NCBI GenBank assembly: GCA_018417955.1 | Contig: JACTVC010000023.1 | Span: 1-64,000, forward strand | DNA length: 64,000 nt | Reading direction: 5' to 3' | Source: Laccaria trichodermophora | Lineage: Eukaryota; Basidiomycota; Agaricomycetes; Agaricales; Hydnangiaceae | In this document: piece after piece, positions 1 to 11,959 of the stretch | Numbering within the stretch: position 1 is the stretch's first letter | Layout of the letters: each line of letters starts with the position of its first letter | Notes under the pieces: generated by a model | Seen by the model: the letters and a program-made list of their open reading frames with translations, nothing else | Told to the model about the DNA's origin: nothing | The model's database searches: none | Program-made: the position numbers and the translations under genes

Positions 1-80
1 GCAGCTGGAGGTTCCATCAAGAAGCCTCCTCTCACAGCCTGTGTTGAAGGATTGAAGCAGGTTCATAGCTTCCTTTCTAG

Positions 81-188
81 CTATCTGAACCCCAAGAGCA
101 GAAAGACATTGATTTTGATTATATCATGGATGAGAATGCGCTCTGCAAATTCGCGAGGGCTGTGCACTTGGGGCTCGTTACGTTGTAA
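81..188 (+). CDS. Possible 3'-terminal exon of a gene entering from the left
   Basis: After a pyrimidine-rich stretch ending in TAG at 80, a frame stays open from 81 to a TAA at 186-188 and encodes about 35 residues. The peptide is acidic at its start and ends in KFARAVHLGLVTL, which reads like a genuine protein end. The upstream exon lies mostly outside the window or is joined by an intron I cannot place. I do not recognise the family. It could also be a chance open frame. Confidence 0.3.
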   Translation, partial: LSEPQEQKDIDFDYIMDENALCKFARAVHLGLVTL

Positions 189-201
189 CCTAGAAAGTGT
201 T

Positions 202-638
202 TAACACAAATATACTGAGGTATTCGGGCACGTTAACTCGCGAAATCAAGCCTCCTGAAGTACTCATGGTATCGTCGTAATGTCGTATATGTCGTCGCAG
301 TTGAGCGTCGTAAATTAGAACATATAAGTGTCAAGTCATGTCTCAAAAAGTACTCAGAAGGACATCAAGTTGTATCATCGCAAGTCGTTCAGGTCCCTCG
401 ATATGCAACTCTCAAAAATGTTCCGCGTTGAATCTTCCGAATGTTGCCGTTAGCCTCATGCCGTGGGCACCTTCTATGTCATCCATCCGACCCTAGTAGT
501 CGTCACTGTAAAAGGACCTGGTCATTGTATTCTCTTCGCTCTCAACCCGAAAAGCCACGACAATGACCCATCTACCATACTTTAGTGAGGAGAACGGTTG
601 AGGGCAGAAAGTACTAGTAGCTCTTCCGAGTCTCAGGC
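202..638. other. Gene-free stretch with short GTCGT repeats upstream of the Plavaka transposase
   Basis: No coding frame is evident. Positions 273-313 contain several closely spaced copies of GTCGT. Plavaka elements belong to the CACTA-like group, whose ends carry subterminal repeats, so this could be the subterminal part of the element. I could not define terminal inverted repeats by eye, so the element boundary is unknown. Confidence 0.3.
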
Positions 639-3600
639 TTGAGTCATGCTTTCCGAGTCAATGCCACGCTTCCGAAGAATCTAAAACGAGGCGAGTCTGC
701 TGCGGTTTCCCTCATCGTTGGACATCTGCGGTGCTGCGGATGCCACTTGTACCCTGCCGCCGCTCCCATTCACTCCTTCCGAGCCATGTCCTTCAGCATC
801 CCCTTTCATGATATCTCTACCATTCCACGAAACACTTGTCTTTGCGGAAAGTCATTTGTCCAGACGAATGCATTGAACAATCATCTTCGCTCTTGTAAAA
901 TTAGCCAAAGGCGTGTCAGCTGCGGTCGTGCAAAAGCCAAGGAGTTGTGGGTGGAAAAGAAGCAGCAGCGGCGTGGAACCCGATCGATTGGAACTAGAGG
1001 ACCTGCTCAAGCATCGCCGGATAGGCTGGTAAGCTTACAATGTTCTCTTGATCACTGCCCTTCTGTAATAGTTTCTTGCACTCAGGACAACACCGCAGTC
1101 GCGATCACTTCTTCAACCGAGCTGCCAGTTGAAGAAATTGGAATATGTCCAACCGGATCTGGAGCCGTTGCTGCCAATGATGAGACAGCACACCATGACG
1201 ACTTGATGGTGCCCATCGCAATCCGGCGAACTCGTCGGGAAAACATACAACCTCCGGAACGCTATCGTGATGTTCTTCCATGTCCTTCGCCAAACCTTCC
1301 GCCTGACATAATGCTGGGGCCCCAGAAAGGGCTTCACTCAGCAGCTCTTCAGGTGCCCACCGCCTCTTGCCAAATTAAATCCAGTCTCCCCATCCGATCA
1401 CCGCCAAACATATTTGGTTTGGTGCGCCAATATGCTGGACCTGAATTTCCTTCTCATGATGCGGAGGATTATGTGATGTTCGCGGATCTCTGCAATCGCA
1501 ACATCATACTTGAGGAGGCTTCCCCTATTCCTAGCTCCTCATCAGAAGCTGCGGATCAATTTTTCCCTTATCCCAACTTAAGCTCTTTCCATCTCGGTAA
1601 TTGGTTCTGGTCTGGCGGAGCTCAAAAATCGCAGGCCGCATTTCGGGAACTCATCAAAATTGTGGGTGATCCAGACTTTGTTCCCTCCGATGTCCGTCAT
1701 AACAAATGGGACCAAATCAATGCTCTCCTCGCTGGTAATCTTGTTACAAATGACGACGATCAATGGATCGACGCAGCGGATGAGGGTTGGCACGTAACTG
1801 ATGTCGAGATTTGTGTGCCCTTCCATAGTCGAGCTGAAAATCCTGGGATGAAGATTTACAGTGGGATAAAGCTCTACCATCGCTCGTTGGTTGCTGTGAT
1901 GAAGGAGCGGTTTAGCGATCCCCATGATTTTCTACATTTTCATATTGAGCCACACGACCTCTTATGGAAATCGCCTGTTGACCCTAGTGGCTCAGAATTT
2001 CGTGTTCACGGAGAGCTGTACACTTCTCAGTCTTTTCTCAGAGCCACAGGGACCTCCAGCAATCACCACGGGAGCCTGGCTGTCAATTAGAGCGCGTAAT
2101 CTGCGCATTTATGCTTTGGTCCGACGCAACACATCTAACATCATTCGGGAATGCTAGACTATGGCCTATTTATCTTTATTTTGGAAATGAATCCAAGTAC
2201 CGTCGTGGAAAACCCACTCTTAACTCATGTAATCATGTCGCCTATTTTGAAAAGGTGGGACTAAGAGTACTTGTCCAAGTTCATGACTGAGCTGACCCCC
2301 TTCCTTCTAGCTACCACCTTCATTCAATGATTTTGCCTCAAAGTTGGCAGGGGGAAAGGGACCCAATAGCCAATTCTACACTCATTGCCACCGCGAGCTC
2401 TTCCATGAGCAAATGAAAGTCCTCTTGGATGCAGATTTTGTTGCTGCTTGGGAACATGGTATTGCCATCAAATGTGGAGATGGTGTCCTCCGCCGTCTCT
2501 ATCCACGAATCTTCACTTACGCAGCCGATTATCCTGAGAAGTAAGCTGACAATTTGTTCGAACTTTTCGGTAACGATTGATCTAACCCTATACAGAATCA
2601 TATTGGCTAGTATTCGAGACAAAGGCATTTGCCCATGCCCGCGATGTTTAGTTCCAAAGTCCACTATTCAGAATCTGGGGACTGCTAATGACCGCCGCCT
2701 CCGCGAAACCTTGTTACGGTCTGACAATGCAAAGAGGAGAAGCGAGATTTCCAGTGCTAGGCGGATAATCTACGAGCAAAACTATATGGTGAATAGTGCT
2801 GCGGTGGAGAAAATCTTGAAACGGGAGTCTTTGGTCCCTAACTTGGTGATTTCTTTATTTGCCCTTAGCAAAGGAAATACCAATATTTGTTTGAAAGAAT
2901 GCTTTTTCCGAACGATTGCATGGCCTCGGTTTCGATTTTTTTGGTATACTTGCGGTAGATTTGCTTCATGAGTTTGAATTGGGTGTTTGGAAAGCTCTTT
3001 TTACACACCTTCTTCGGATTATCTCAAGCATCAATCCTGCCTTACTGAATGAACTCGACCAAAGGTGATTATGAAATGTATACCTTTTGTATTTCATAAC
3101 ACGCAATTTCAGGTATCGGCAGATTCCATCCTTTGGCACCGCAACCATTCGCAAATTTTCATCGAATGTTTCGGAAATGAGAAAAATGGCAGCCCGTGAC
3201 TTTGAAGACCTTCTGCAGGTTTGTTTCCAAAACGGCTTGTTCACCACTTTTATCTGAGCTACAGATTCCTTTACAGTGTGCGATTCCTGTGTTCGATGGT
3301 CTCATTCCCAAAGAACACGATCTCGCTGTGAGAAGGCTATTATTTCTTTGCGCCCATTGGCATGGCCTCGCTAAACTTCGAATGCATACCGATGCCACCC
3401 TCGATATTTTAGACGGGCTCACAACCAAGATCGGCGCTGCATTTCGTGATTTCACGGATGTCATTTGTCCCAAGTTTGCCACCCGCGAGCTTGCTCGTGA
3501 GCACCAGGCCCGGAAACGGAAAGAGGCCAAAAGATCTAGTGGGAGATGTGTTATAAACAATGCAGGTGATGGATCATCGCCCCATTTAGCGCAGCCCCAA

Positions 3601-5180
3601 ATGTTAGGCGAAGGGCCTGCTTCATCGGAATCTATGGGGTCAACTGATCCGTCAGCGCCAGCTGGAACAAAAGGTACAAGGGACCCCGAGCAGAAGCCAG
3701 AATTTAAGGGCAAGACTTACAATATGAATACGTACAAGCATCACTCTCTTGGTGACTATGTCAAGCACATACGGGATTATGGGACGACGGATTCGTATAG
3801 TACCGAAACTGTGAGCTCCGAGACATCTCTACATAGTCGACGGAAAATAATCTGATCCACAGGGCGAATTGGAGCACCGCACGCCGAAGACACGATATAA
3901 GCGCACCGATAAGAAGCTCTTTATTCGCCAATTAACTCGCATTGAACGCCGAGAAGCACATTTGCGGCGCTTAAAGCGAAAACTCTTGCCGACCAAACCA
4001 CGGGAGACCTTAGATAGATCTGGGGAAAAGCATCATCATATTGGTATATCTGAAACACAATATGAAGATATAGGCACTTTTCTTCAAAGCCGCTCCGGAG
4101 ACCCAGCGGTCAAGGTGGGTGAGTTGATCGAAACCGAAACATATTTTGACTGTAAAGCAGAACTTCTTTCCAAAACTTACAAGACATCTACTTCCTCGGC
4201 TTAAAGAAGCACTCCAAGAGCACACGTTGTTGGGCTCACTCCATCTCCATCCAAGCACCTCTGGGCCTGTGGCTGCCGTGTCCAGCGCTGAAAGTGTTGT
4301 TTTCAGATACAACCGTCTATATCGCCATAATCTAATGCGCATCAACTATACAACGTACGATGTTCGTAGGGCTCAGGATACTATTAACGTCAACACAGTC
4401 AAACGCGATGTCATGGTCCTACCTAGGGAAGACTTGGGGAGCAGCGATTTGGCAATCTCTTTCACACATGCGAGGGTCCTTGGGATTTTTCATGTCAATG
4501 CTGTCTACATCGGTGCAGGTCTTTCTAGTCATCTCCCAGTAAGGCTCGAATTTCTTTGGGTCCGATGGTTTCAGCAGGAACGCCGGGGGAGTTGGGAAGG
4601 GCATGAACTTGAACGCCTCTCATTTCCTGCAATGGCGAACGAGGAATCATTTGGATTTCTGGATCCTAGCGAAGTCATCCGATCATGTCACCTTCTTCCA
4701 GTATTTTCCATCGGAAAGCGATATGCTGATGGTCGGGGACTTTCTCCTTCTGCCAGGGATTCTGATGACTTCCATCAGTATTATGTTGGGCGGTGAGCAA
4801 TTAGCAACATCCTATGATTCTTGAACCTGTTAACATTTATTAGGTTTGCTGACAGAGACATGGTCATGCGCTATCATCTTGGTCTTGGTGTTGGCCACGT
4901 CAATGTCAATAGCGTAGCCGGTGCTTATCCTCGTGCGAGCCCGCTAGCGACGGGTACAGTGCACATGGATGTTGACCTGGAAACTGAAAAGCTCAACCAC
5001 AACCCCAAAGACCTCGACAAAAATGTAGCCCATAGTGATGATGAAGATTATTCTGAGGAGGATAGCAGCTCAGATCAAGATGGGCAAGCTGAGGAAGATG
5101 AAGGAGAAGATGTGCCAGATGTGGACGAGAGTTCTGATGCAGGCTCTTCATATTCAGTGTACGCCGAATATGACGACTAG
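639..5180 (+). mobile_element. Plavaka (CACTA-like) DNA transposon, coding extent only
   Basis: The span holds a single transposase gene of Plavaka type. It is marked by its coding extent because terminal inverted repeats and target duplications were not resolved. The A-box-like and satellite structures further right are not part of it. Plavaka elements are known from basidiomycetes as relatives of CACTA/EnSpm transposons. Confidence 0.7.
639..5180 (+). pseudogene. Plavaka transposase, one frameshift
   Basis: The N-terminal part carries a C2H2-like zinc finger (CLCGKSFVQTNALNNHLRSC, coded near 827-895), usual for Plavaka transposases. A conserved core follows (LGNWFWSGGAQKSQAAF). Reading continues to about 2040, then the conserved text (LWSDATHLTSFG, a DDE-type SD-T-FG motif) moves to another frame, which fits a one-base loss near 2046. 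Further exons are recognisable: 2314-2540, about 2597-2845, then a block with VDLLHEFELGVWK near 2950, then about 3120-3240, 3275-3850, 3865-4200 and 4200-5180. Introns of about 50-60 nt fit between them. The C-terminus is strongly acidic (near 5035-5175). Possible starts are 639 or 786. The damage is light, so this looks like a young or recently dead copy. Family call is from remembered motifs, not a search. Confidence 0.7.
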
Positions 5181-5497
5181 TCACCATTACCGCAGGTCAG
5201 GGACATGGGGAAGGGTGGTCTGCATGATTAAGTAGAGCCTACAGAAACCAACTACCCCAACAGTTCAGAAATTTTGGGCCATGCACATACACATGCGAAT
5301 TCATTATTTAAACATCAGCTTTGTGACAGAAATTATCCAACCAGCTGCAGGCCTGGGCTCAATTGTGAGAGCATCTGATAGTATGTGTATATTGATTCCC
5401 GCCTTATCAAGGTTTTAGGTTATTACCTTTGAATGCGAAACAGTCACGATGATATATACAGGATTATCAATTGGCCAATTCTCTCATTCACAACTTC
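5181..5497. other. Intergenic, no feature recognised
   Basis: The stretch between the transposase stop and the next gene has no long open frame. It could contain the right end of the Plavaka element, but I see no terminal repeat that I can match to the left side. Confidence 0.4.
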
Positions 5498-7598
5498 ATG
5501 TCAAACAGATACTACGTTGGATCGGTCAGTTATGACTTTGAGCTGGGCTGTGCTACACCACTTTATGTAAGAATATTCCGACTTATGAACAATCAGCCGT
5601 TTGTTTGCTTATCAATCACATCATTGTAGATCAATCTTTCGCAGATGGAGGTGCAACAGATGGCCATTATGTCCCACGCGCAAAACACCACCTTTTTGGA
5701 ATGGCGGGCCTTTGACCGACAGTTTACCAACGGCGTCGAAGTTACCTTCAAAGGCTATTTGGTGGAGCCGTGGGGGCTAACCCCATACTATTCTGTAAGT
5801 CACTCACTGCCTCTCAGATCACATCTCATAAGGTGCTCCTGAGGACAGGCGCTAGGAAGAGAATCGATAGTGAGGCTCCAATACACTTTTTTACCTCAAC
5901 TAATGCTGAGCAACAGGCAAGGCCCATTGGGGTCATACAATCCGTCGGCGCACAGAATGCAGCCTGGTTCAATGGAGAACTCCTTTACATTAATTCTTAT
6001 CAAATCTCAAACTTCGAGCTAGCATGCTTGTATAGTGAGAAGTCCTTCGTTGTGAGTAGACAATCTAGCGATCTTGTTATTTTTGCAATAATTCTTTTTT
6101 AGTATGGGTTGGCTGTCATAGGAGGTTTCCTTCAGATGGTCGATGTCAAGAAACGAGGCGTAAGCCTGAAAGCTCTGTTTAGAGACACAGACATCACCAA
6201 TGTGAGAATGCACGAGCCAGATGTGGTAGGAGCCAGCTTGGTCAGTCCAGATCCCTTGGACATAGTGTTTGAGGTACGTGAACAGCCAACATGGTACTCT
6301 GAATATTCCAATGTGTCTGACTTGGGGATTGTGATCTGCATAAGATTGATTCAACGCCTGCCATCGTCCGGGGATGTAAGTTGAATTCAGAGTTGATGTA
6401 TTTATACTAATCTTTTGAACCTGAACCAGCTCTGGTTCTACAATCAGATTACATAAACCGCTTCAATCAACTTCTAGAACCAACAACGACTATTGTCAGG
6501 CTGGAATACCGATTCTTGTTTTGTCAGGCTTTTGAAGAGGGTGCCATGATCCCAGCAAGTTGTCTACGCTGTCATTAACTTTAACATTTGAGTATCAACT
6601 TCTGGCTTTGGTGATTAGGACTGGATCTTCGAGGTTCGCGCCCCCTACCTAGCGCGCTGCATCTATCGAGCCAGACAAAAATTATGGACAGAGATCCTGT
6701 GCGGTTCAACAATCACTGCTGGAGAAGATGCGGCTGAAAACGATGCGATGATCCGAAATTTCATCTACAATATCTGGAGGGAGATATATCAGGCTGAAAC
6801 GGCAACACCACCAGAAACGAGTAAGTTTTATTTCAAAATTCTAACCTAGTGCTAATTGTGCTGAAAATAGTTATCTGGTGGATCCGACACCGCGAAGGAA
6901 TCAATGTCCCAGACACGTTCGCTCTCAACATTCTCTACTCGGCCTATGAACAGATTTATGCATATATCAAGCAAAAATTACAAGAAATATTTACGAACAT
7001 CCTTCCTCATGAAAATGTCCACACTCTCACGAAGTTTTTCGTTCTCTCGAATACCTTTGAGTTTTCTCTGGAGGTCTGCTAAGCACAATTTTTTGAAAAA
7101 ACACATTTGGACTTACTAATTCTTACATATAGCTCAACCGGCAGGAAGGGATTCATGCTAGTACCGCGATTCAAAAGCTATTGACATGCCTGCTCACTCG
7201 AGAAGTCTCCTTCGGGTCGGACGGAAGACTTCTTATGATGAGGTCCCCCAAAGATGAAGCCCACCGATTCATGGAAAGAATTGCTCCCTCAATGTCATGC
7301 GTGGAAGCTTTTATAGAGACCATGGTAAGATCAATCTATATGATTGTAAAAACTTTCTGACTTTGATATTGAGATTATTGATCATATCCTCCAAGATGTG
7401 CTACCCAGCCAGCCTGAATTCTATCGATACTTTACGAGGGATTTAAAAAATGTCTGGACGCTGGGCAGGATGAAGGACCTGTTCAACATGCTGTGTACCT
7501 GTATCTTTCAAGATCGGCTCTTCCAGCTTGACTGCCAAGCATCAAGTTTTCCCACCAACTATCTTGAGGAGTCATACCGCAACCCTAATGAGTCGTAA
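5498..7598 (+). CDS. Uncharacterised multi-exon gene
   Basis: The start at ATG 5498 gives a 23-residue first exon (5498-5566) followed by GTAAGA. The second exon, 5630-5794, joins in phase and ends before GTAAGT. Later coding blocks are near 5850-6050, 6103-6270, 6630-6820, 6870-7080, 7134-7325 and 7380-7598, each flanked by plausible GT and AG sites. The gene ends at a TAA at 7596-7598. The product would be roughly 550-600 residues, largely soluble, with aromatic and acidic segments such as DWIFEVRAPYLARCIYRARQ and a C-terminal piece rich in Phe, Leu and Cys. I recognise no domain, signal peptide or membrane span. The consistent small-intron structure argues for a real gene. Only the first intron was checked for phase. 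Confidence 0.5.
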
Positions 7599-7695
7599 TT
7601 TCTGTGATATTCAGATTGGTATGTAGTATATTCAGTAAAGTACATCTTGGTGTAAGACCTGCTGCTTTCCTGCTGAATTTCTTTTTGGGTACAAT

Positions 7696-9122
7696 GTGGA
7701 AAAGTCCGGCTCGTTCAGGCCATATACATCTCAACACTCACTTCCATCGACTTTGTCCACTCCCGTTGGACCTGCTGCGCGTGTAGCGCTGCTAAGTGAC
7801 AATGCCCTCAAACTTACTCGACGTCTCGTTGTGAGCTCTGCACACGGCAGCGAGTCGTCCTTGCGTTGCGTAGATGATGCGCATTTTCAAAGCCGAGGAG
7901 GAACAACGTGCGTTGCACCTACAGACGCGTACAGACTCGAGACTTTCCGCTCTACCGTGGGGTCCATCTCCGCCACCGCGTCGCAGCAGCTTCGGTGTTA
8001 CTTTGTTACGAAATGCAACTTCCCCACCAAGCCTCCCACTCCTGGTGAGAAGACGAACATTCCAGCTGTCTCGGACTTGTCCTTCTGGAAGATTAGTCAT
8101 TGGGTACAAGATGAGCGGAACGTCAAGGTTCTGAGTCAGCGCCCTGTCAAACTTGTACCATTTGTAGTACTCTCTCTACTCGGCGCGCAAGCTGTCAAAC
8201 TTGTACCATTTGTAGTACTCTCAGCTCTACTCGGCACGCAAGTATGTTGATGAGTTTTATATGATCTGTTAAAACCTGAATTGCTAACTTTTATTCTCCA
8301 GCGGTGTTACTATTGTCTCCCCTACCTAAACGCTCTCCCAAACACCAACGCGCTCCTATTGAGCACTTCATCTTCCAAGTCATGAAAGAAGCCCCGCTTC
8401 TCTTCTGTCTCCCTGACAACCCGTACTTCCTTCCCAAGGTTTTGGGACGCCATGCTGTTCAAGAAGCGACATTTTCCTGTGCGTAGTTCTTGCTCCACGC
8501 ATCATAGAGATTAACCTTCAGTGCACAGATTGTGGCTGGATTTTCGCACAACACCTCTGCAATCGTCTTGGCCCGGCATATTTGCAGCTAAAAGGTGTGT
8601 TGACCGAGAACGATGCGGCGCATGCAGAGGTGCAGAATGACATCAAGCCCAGGTTCTGCGAAGAAAGCTTTACACGTGAAAGTATTGCGCAAGTTATTCA
8701 TGCCCACCCCGATCTTGCAAGTCTTTAACTTGTGCAATAAATTCATTATCAACGACAACTCCTTCAGATCCACTTGTTGTACAGCAACTTTGCCATGACG
8801 GGTCATTATCCTCCATCGGTACTTTTTTTTAGTGGAAAAACTCTTTGAAACTGAAAGAACGCATAGGCCGACTCTATTGTACCAACGCTTGCAAACAGTT
8901 TTTCAACCCCTAAGCGACGCAGACTTGCATGACAAGATTGGCCGAACCGTACCGAATAAGCACGAATTGAGGGTCCAATATTTTGGTAATATGGAGCATC
9001 ATGATGGGATGCTGAGTGTTCTTTGGACGATAAACGGAGCTTGGAAGTTTGTGAGTGTTGCCTTTCCATGTTCCTGCATGGACACTTACGTTTCCGCAAG
9101 GGAGCAAGGTAGAAGACCTTGA
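7696..9122 (+). CDS. Uncharacterised gene or gene remains, several short exons
   Basis: Open blocks at 7696-8250, 8300-8480, 8520-8730 and 8830-9060 are separated by short gaps that contain plausible introns (for example after 8245 and after 8480). The first block carries an in-frame 48-bp tandem duplication. The second contains FLPKVLGRHAVQEATF and the third a Cys/Trp-containing stretch followed by LTENDAAHAEVQ. None of these match a family I know. The exons could belong to one gene, or to two, and the 9.1-10.1 kb stretch that follows shows no convincing coding frame. Exon borders were not resolved. Confidence 0.35.
8144..8241 (+). repeat. 48-bp tandem duplication in coding sequence
   Basis: The unit starting CTGTCAAACTTGTACC at 8144 recurs at 8192, a period of 48 bp. 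The second copy carries a 3-bp AGC insertion and one other change. Both the period and the insertion keep the reading frame, duplicating a VKLVPFVVLS segment. Confidence 0.85.
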
Positions 9123-10142
9123 CATACCGAGAGAATGCTGTTGCGCGTCTGAAGTTGACGAAGGTAGGGTGGTGCGTCTTCGGCAGATTACTGCCAATGG
9201 AGAGTCAGAGTAACGGAGAGCGACTCGAGTTTATCTGTGGCTCCTTGGAGGTTGTTGAAGGTGAATTGCTATTATTCACGAGTAGGTTCTACCTGTGTGT
9301 TTGAATTTTATCGGGCTGATGAACTATCTTTCTAGGTTGCAGAACCTGAAAAGGTCTTCGTCAGCAAATCTTGTCGAGGTGGAGGAGGTGAGAGTCATCG
9401 AGTGAGCAATGACCTACCTTTTGGATACACGTCCGCCTACCGTGACTGACCTTTCAACAGGCGTCTTTCGAAGTTGCTTGCATTTCAAGAAGTTTAACTC
9501 CAAGGACAAAGAGAATTGGCGAGTCAAAGGTCGGACTCGCACTATCAGTTGCAGAAGACGAGAAAGCGGTTGTGGACAAAGGCGGGATTCATAAATGATG
9601 ACGACATACCCTCTCATGTGCCGTGAACGATAATCTTGCCAAGTAAAGGAATACACTAGCGATATACCCTACTAACCTTGCTACGAATAATGCAGACTAC
9701 TTGGATGAGCAGATAAATGGTATACTATATACTTCGACCTCAGGCAGGCACTCAAGAGGCTAGAGAGACCGCCAATCTCAAAGCCTCATACAATCAACCT
9801 ACTTGGGAGCTGCTGCTCTCATTGCGTGACTTGTGTTTGTCAGTTCTGTTGTGAGCCATATCCTTTTCTGACTTGTTAATTTTGATATGATTCTTTTCAA
9901 GGGCGACTTGGGGTCCCAAGCTTGGGATGAGGCAAATGATCGTATCACGATATTCCTTTAAGGTTGGACTCTCTTCGAGTTCTCCTACTGTTAATCGGAC
10001 CCTGACTGTCGTGGTACGATTTCATCTTACGCTAAATACAGTTGATTTCATCTAGATACAGTTGAACAAAATCAGAGAAAGGTGTCCTGCTGACGTCCAA
10101 AATGTAATGATTTGTTTACCTCAAGAAAATTGCTTGCGTGTA
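9123..10142. other. Gene-free stretch, nothing recognised
   Basis: Only short frames without supporting introns or motifs are present between the preceding gene fragments and the membrane protein gene on the opposite strand. Confidence 0.4.
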
Positions 10143-11332
10143 TTATATCTCCCTTCCCCTATCCTCCAGCTCCTCACTCTGCACAGGAACAGCAACCGAA
10201 CTCATCTCCAAATCCGCACTCATCTCACCCCGTTCCTTGCCGTACCTCGTTAATGTCTTCACTATCATCGCGAAGTACACCATCCCAAGCACCAACACCC
10301 CCGTGACAGCCACCCGTGAACTCAAAGCCACCGTTGCGCTTAACGGTATGGAAGGATCGTTCCCCGATTCTTTGAGCCAGACGAATGAAAGTATGGATGC
10401 GAGGAAGAGGAGCGTTGACCTGTTGGGAAAGAAATACAGTGTCAGGCTGAGAATGGAATCTAAAGGTAAACAATACCAAGACGTCGATACCGCCGGCATC
10501 GCCAGTAATACCCAAACATTCCACCATGCAGCGGAACTTGTCCCCCTTACTTCCTACCAGCAGCCAAATCAGTTAATATTTTCCCTCCTTTATTCTTGAA
10601 CACATCCACGCACCTCTCCCCACCTCGACAATCGAAACATGCTCCTCATCGTCCCAAATATCACCATATATATACATCCATATATAAGACCCATCAGGGC
10701 GCATATCAATGAAAGCAGCGCTGTTTCCCTCGTAATATGGTCATTGGCCGCTTGGGGTATTTGCAATAACGCTGAAACAACCCTATGATATATATATATT
10801 TAGCTCTGCTGTACTTAAAAATAGAAAAGATAACACACGAAGTTGTCAATAAAGCAGATACGCCATTCAGAATCTTCCATTCTTTCAACAAAGAATCCAA
10901 ATTTGAATCCGACCCAGCGGTCCTCCAATGATACCACATAGGCAACCTCAGAAGCAATAGATTGTGGTATATCTGCCTAGGCAACAGACGCGCGGCGTCG
11001 CAAAATGACTTCACAGTATTGTCATTGCAGTTGAAGGGGCCGTTCGACGATGAGTTGAAGGAGGAGTTGGTGTTGGTCATCGGACTTGCGATTGCATGTG
11101 GGCCTGGGCTGGCGTTCGTTTCGGGGTCGACATCTCCAGTAGATGAAAACCAATGGTAAAAACGAGCCCAGCTCGTCCGTATCTGCGCAAGCAACCTAAA
11201 CGCATTTCCGGACGCAAAGCTCTCTTCTAGAACAGGGGAATTTGCGCGCGATCGAGAGGGGGTATTGAAAGTAGATGGGTATCTGAAATGCGAGTTCACG
11301 CTGATGTTTGGCCACTCGGAGTCAAATGGCAC
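10143..11332 (-). CDS. Multi-pass membrane protein of a basidiomycete-type family
   Basis: Read on the minus strand. The first exon (11332 to about 10835) carries a low-complexity Ser/Pro/Asn N-terminus and then a helical stretch (LPRQIYHNLLLLRLPMWYHW). The next exon, near 10770-10630, encodes an obvious membrane segment (TALLSLICALMGLIYGCIYM) followed by FGTMRSMFRLSRWGE. A third near 10555-10480 gives AAWWNVWVLLAMPA. The last, about 10430-10143, has two further hydrophobic spans and an acidic, Glu-rich tail. At least four membrane helices result. The set of motifs (FGTMRSM, WWNVWVLLAMPA, SILSFVW) recalls a family of unnamed membrane proteins frequent in mushrooms. No function is known to me. 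Exon borders are approximate. Confidence 0.6.
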
Positions 11333-11416
11333 AGCTCTCCCCCTGTCTCACCTTCCTTAAAAGGAAAGATGATACGCTGTGGGAGCATATGGTGTATGGC
11401 AAACCTTCAAAACAAA

Positions 11417-11496
11417 TGCCGGTTTGGTGTAGTGGTTAACCACACAGACTTTAAGACTCTTTCCAAGAGGTTTTGGGTTCAATTCTCTTTACTCCA
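11417..11496 (+). other. tRNA-like sequence with A and B boxes (tRNA pseudogene or SINE head)
   Basis: TGGTGTAGTGG (11424-11434) fits the RNA polymerase III A box and GGTTCAATTCT (11476-11486) the B box. A loop reading TTTAAGA between them would carry a UAA (Leu) anticodon. However, the acceptor ends do not pair and the T stem has mismatches. A T-rich tract follows at about 11498. A decayed tRNA-Leu or a tRNA-derived SINE are both possible. A functional tRNA is unlikely. Confidence 0.5.
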
Positions 11497-11540
11497 CTTT
11501 TTTTTCTATGTATAAAACGAGCGTGGGGATATTTTACTCA

Positions 11541-11790
11541 ACGCGCGGTAGTGCGTTGTTGTTAGGTTAGTTGTTAGGGTTAATGGTTAGGGATGCGGAC
11601 ATTTTTCTCCCTGCGCGGTAGCGCGTTCTTGGTTAGGTTAGTTGTTAGGGTTAATGGTTAGGGTTGAGGATATCTTTCTCCCCGCGCGGTAGCGCGTTCT
11701 TGGTTAGGCTGGGTTAGGTGGTTAGGTGGTTAGGTAATTAGGGTTAGGTGGTTAGGGTTAGGTGGTTAGGTGGTTAGATAGGTTAGGTGC
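11541..11790 (+). repeat. Telomere-like degenerate GTTAGGG block with 70-71 bp period
   Basis: The word GCGCGGTA recurs at 11543, 11613 and 11684, giving three tandem units of 70-71 bp. Each contains GTTAGGGTTAATGGTTAGGG or a close variant. The tail (11700-11790) breaks into GGTTAGGTGGTTAGG. TTAGGG is the usual fungal telomere repeat, so this may be an interstitial telomeric scar, or merely a satellite. Confidence 0.75.
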
Positions 11791-11820
11791 TCGAGAACGC
11801 GCTGCCGTGCGTTCTCGAGC
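11789..11820. repeat. Perfect inverted repeat, 12-bp arms
   Basis: GCTCGAGAACGC is followed after 8 nt by its exact reverse complement, ending at 11820. It sits directly at the end of the telomere-like block. Confidence 0.9.
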
Positions 11821-11821
11821 C

Positions 11822-11852
11822 GACTTAGGGCAATGGCACATTGCCCTAAGTC
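11822..11852. repeat. Perfect inverted repeat, 14-bp arms, 3-nt loop
   Basis: GACTTAGGGCAATG (11822-11835) is followed by GCA and its exact reverse complement (11839-11852). It begins one base after the preceding hairpin, so the two form a double hairpin. Confidence 0.92.
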
Positions 11853-11959
11853 TGAAGATTTCCATATATGGAGCGCCGGTGATTGCCAGCACATCACGTG
11901 TGTGAGACGGGGGGAGACGTAGGACATTTCAAATAGGTTCATTTATTTTTGATTTATTC

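Noticed and set aside
11417..11496. Functional tRNA-Leu(UAA)
   Set aside because: The acceptor strands do not pair and the T stem has mismatches.
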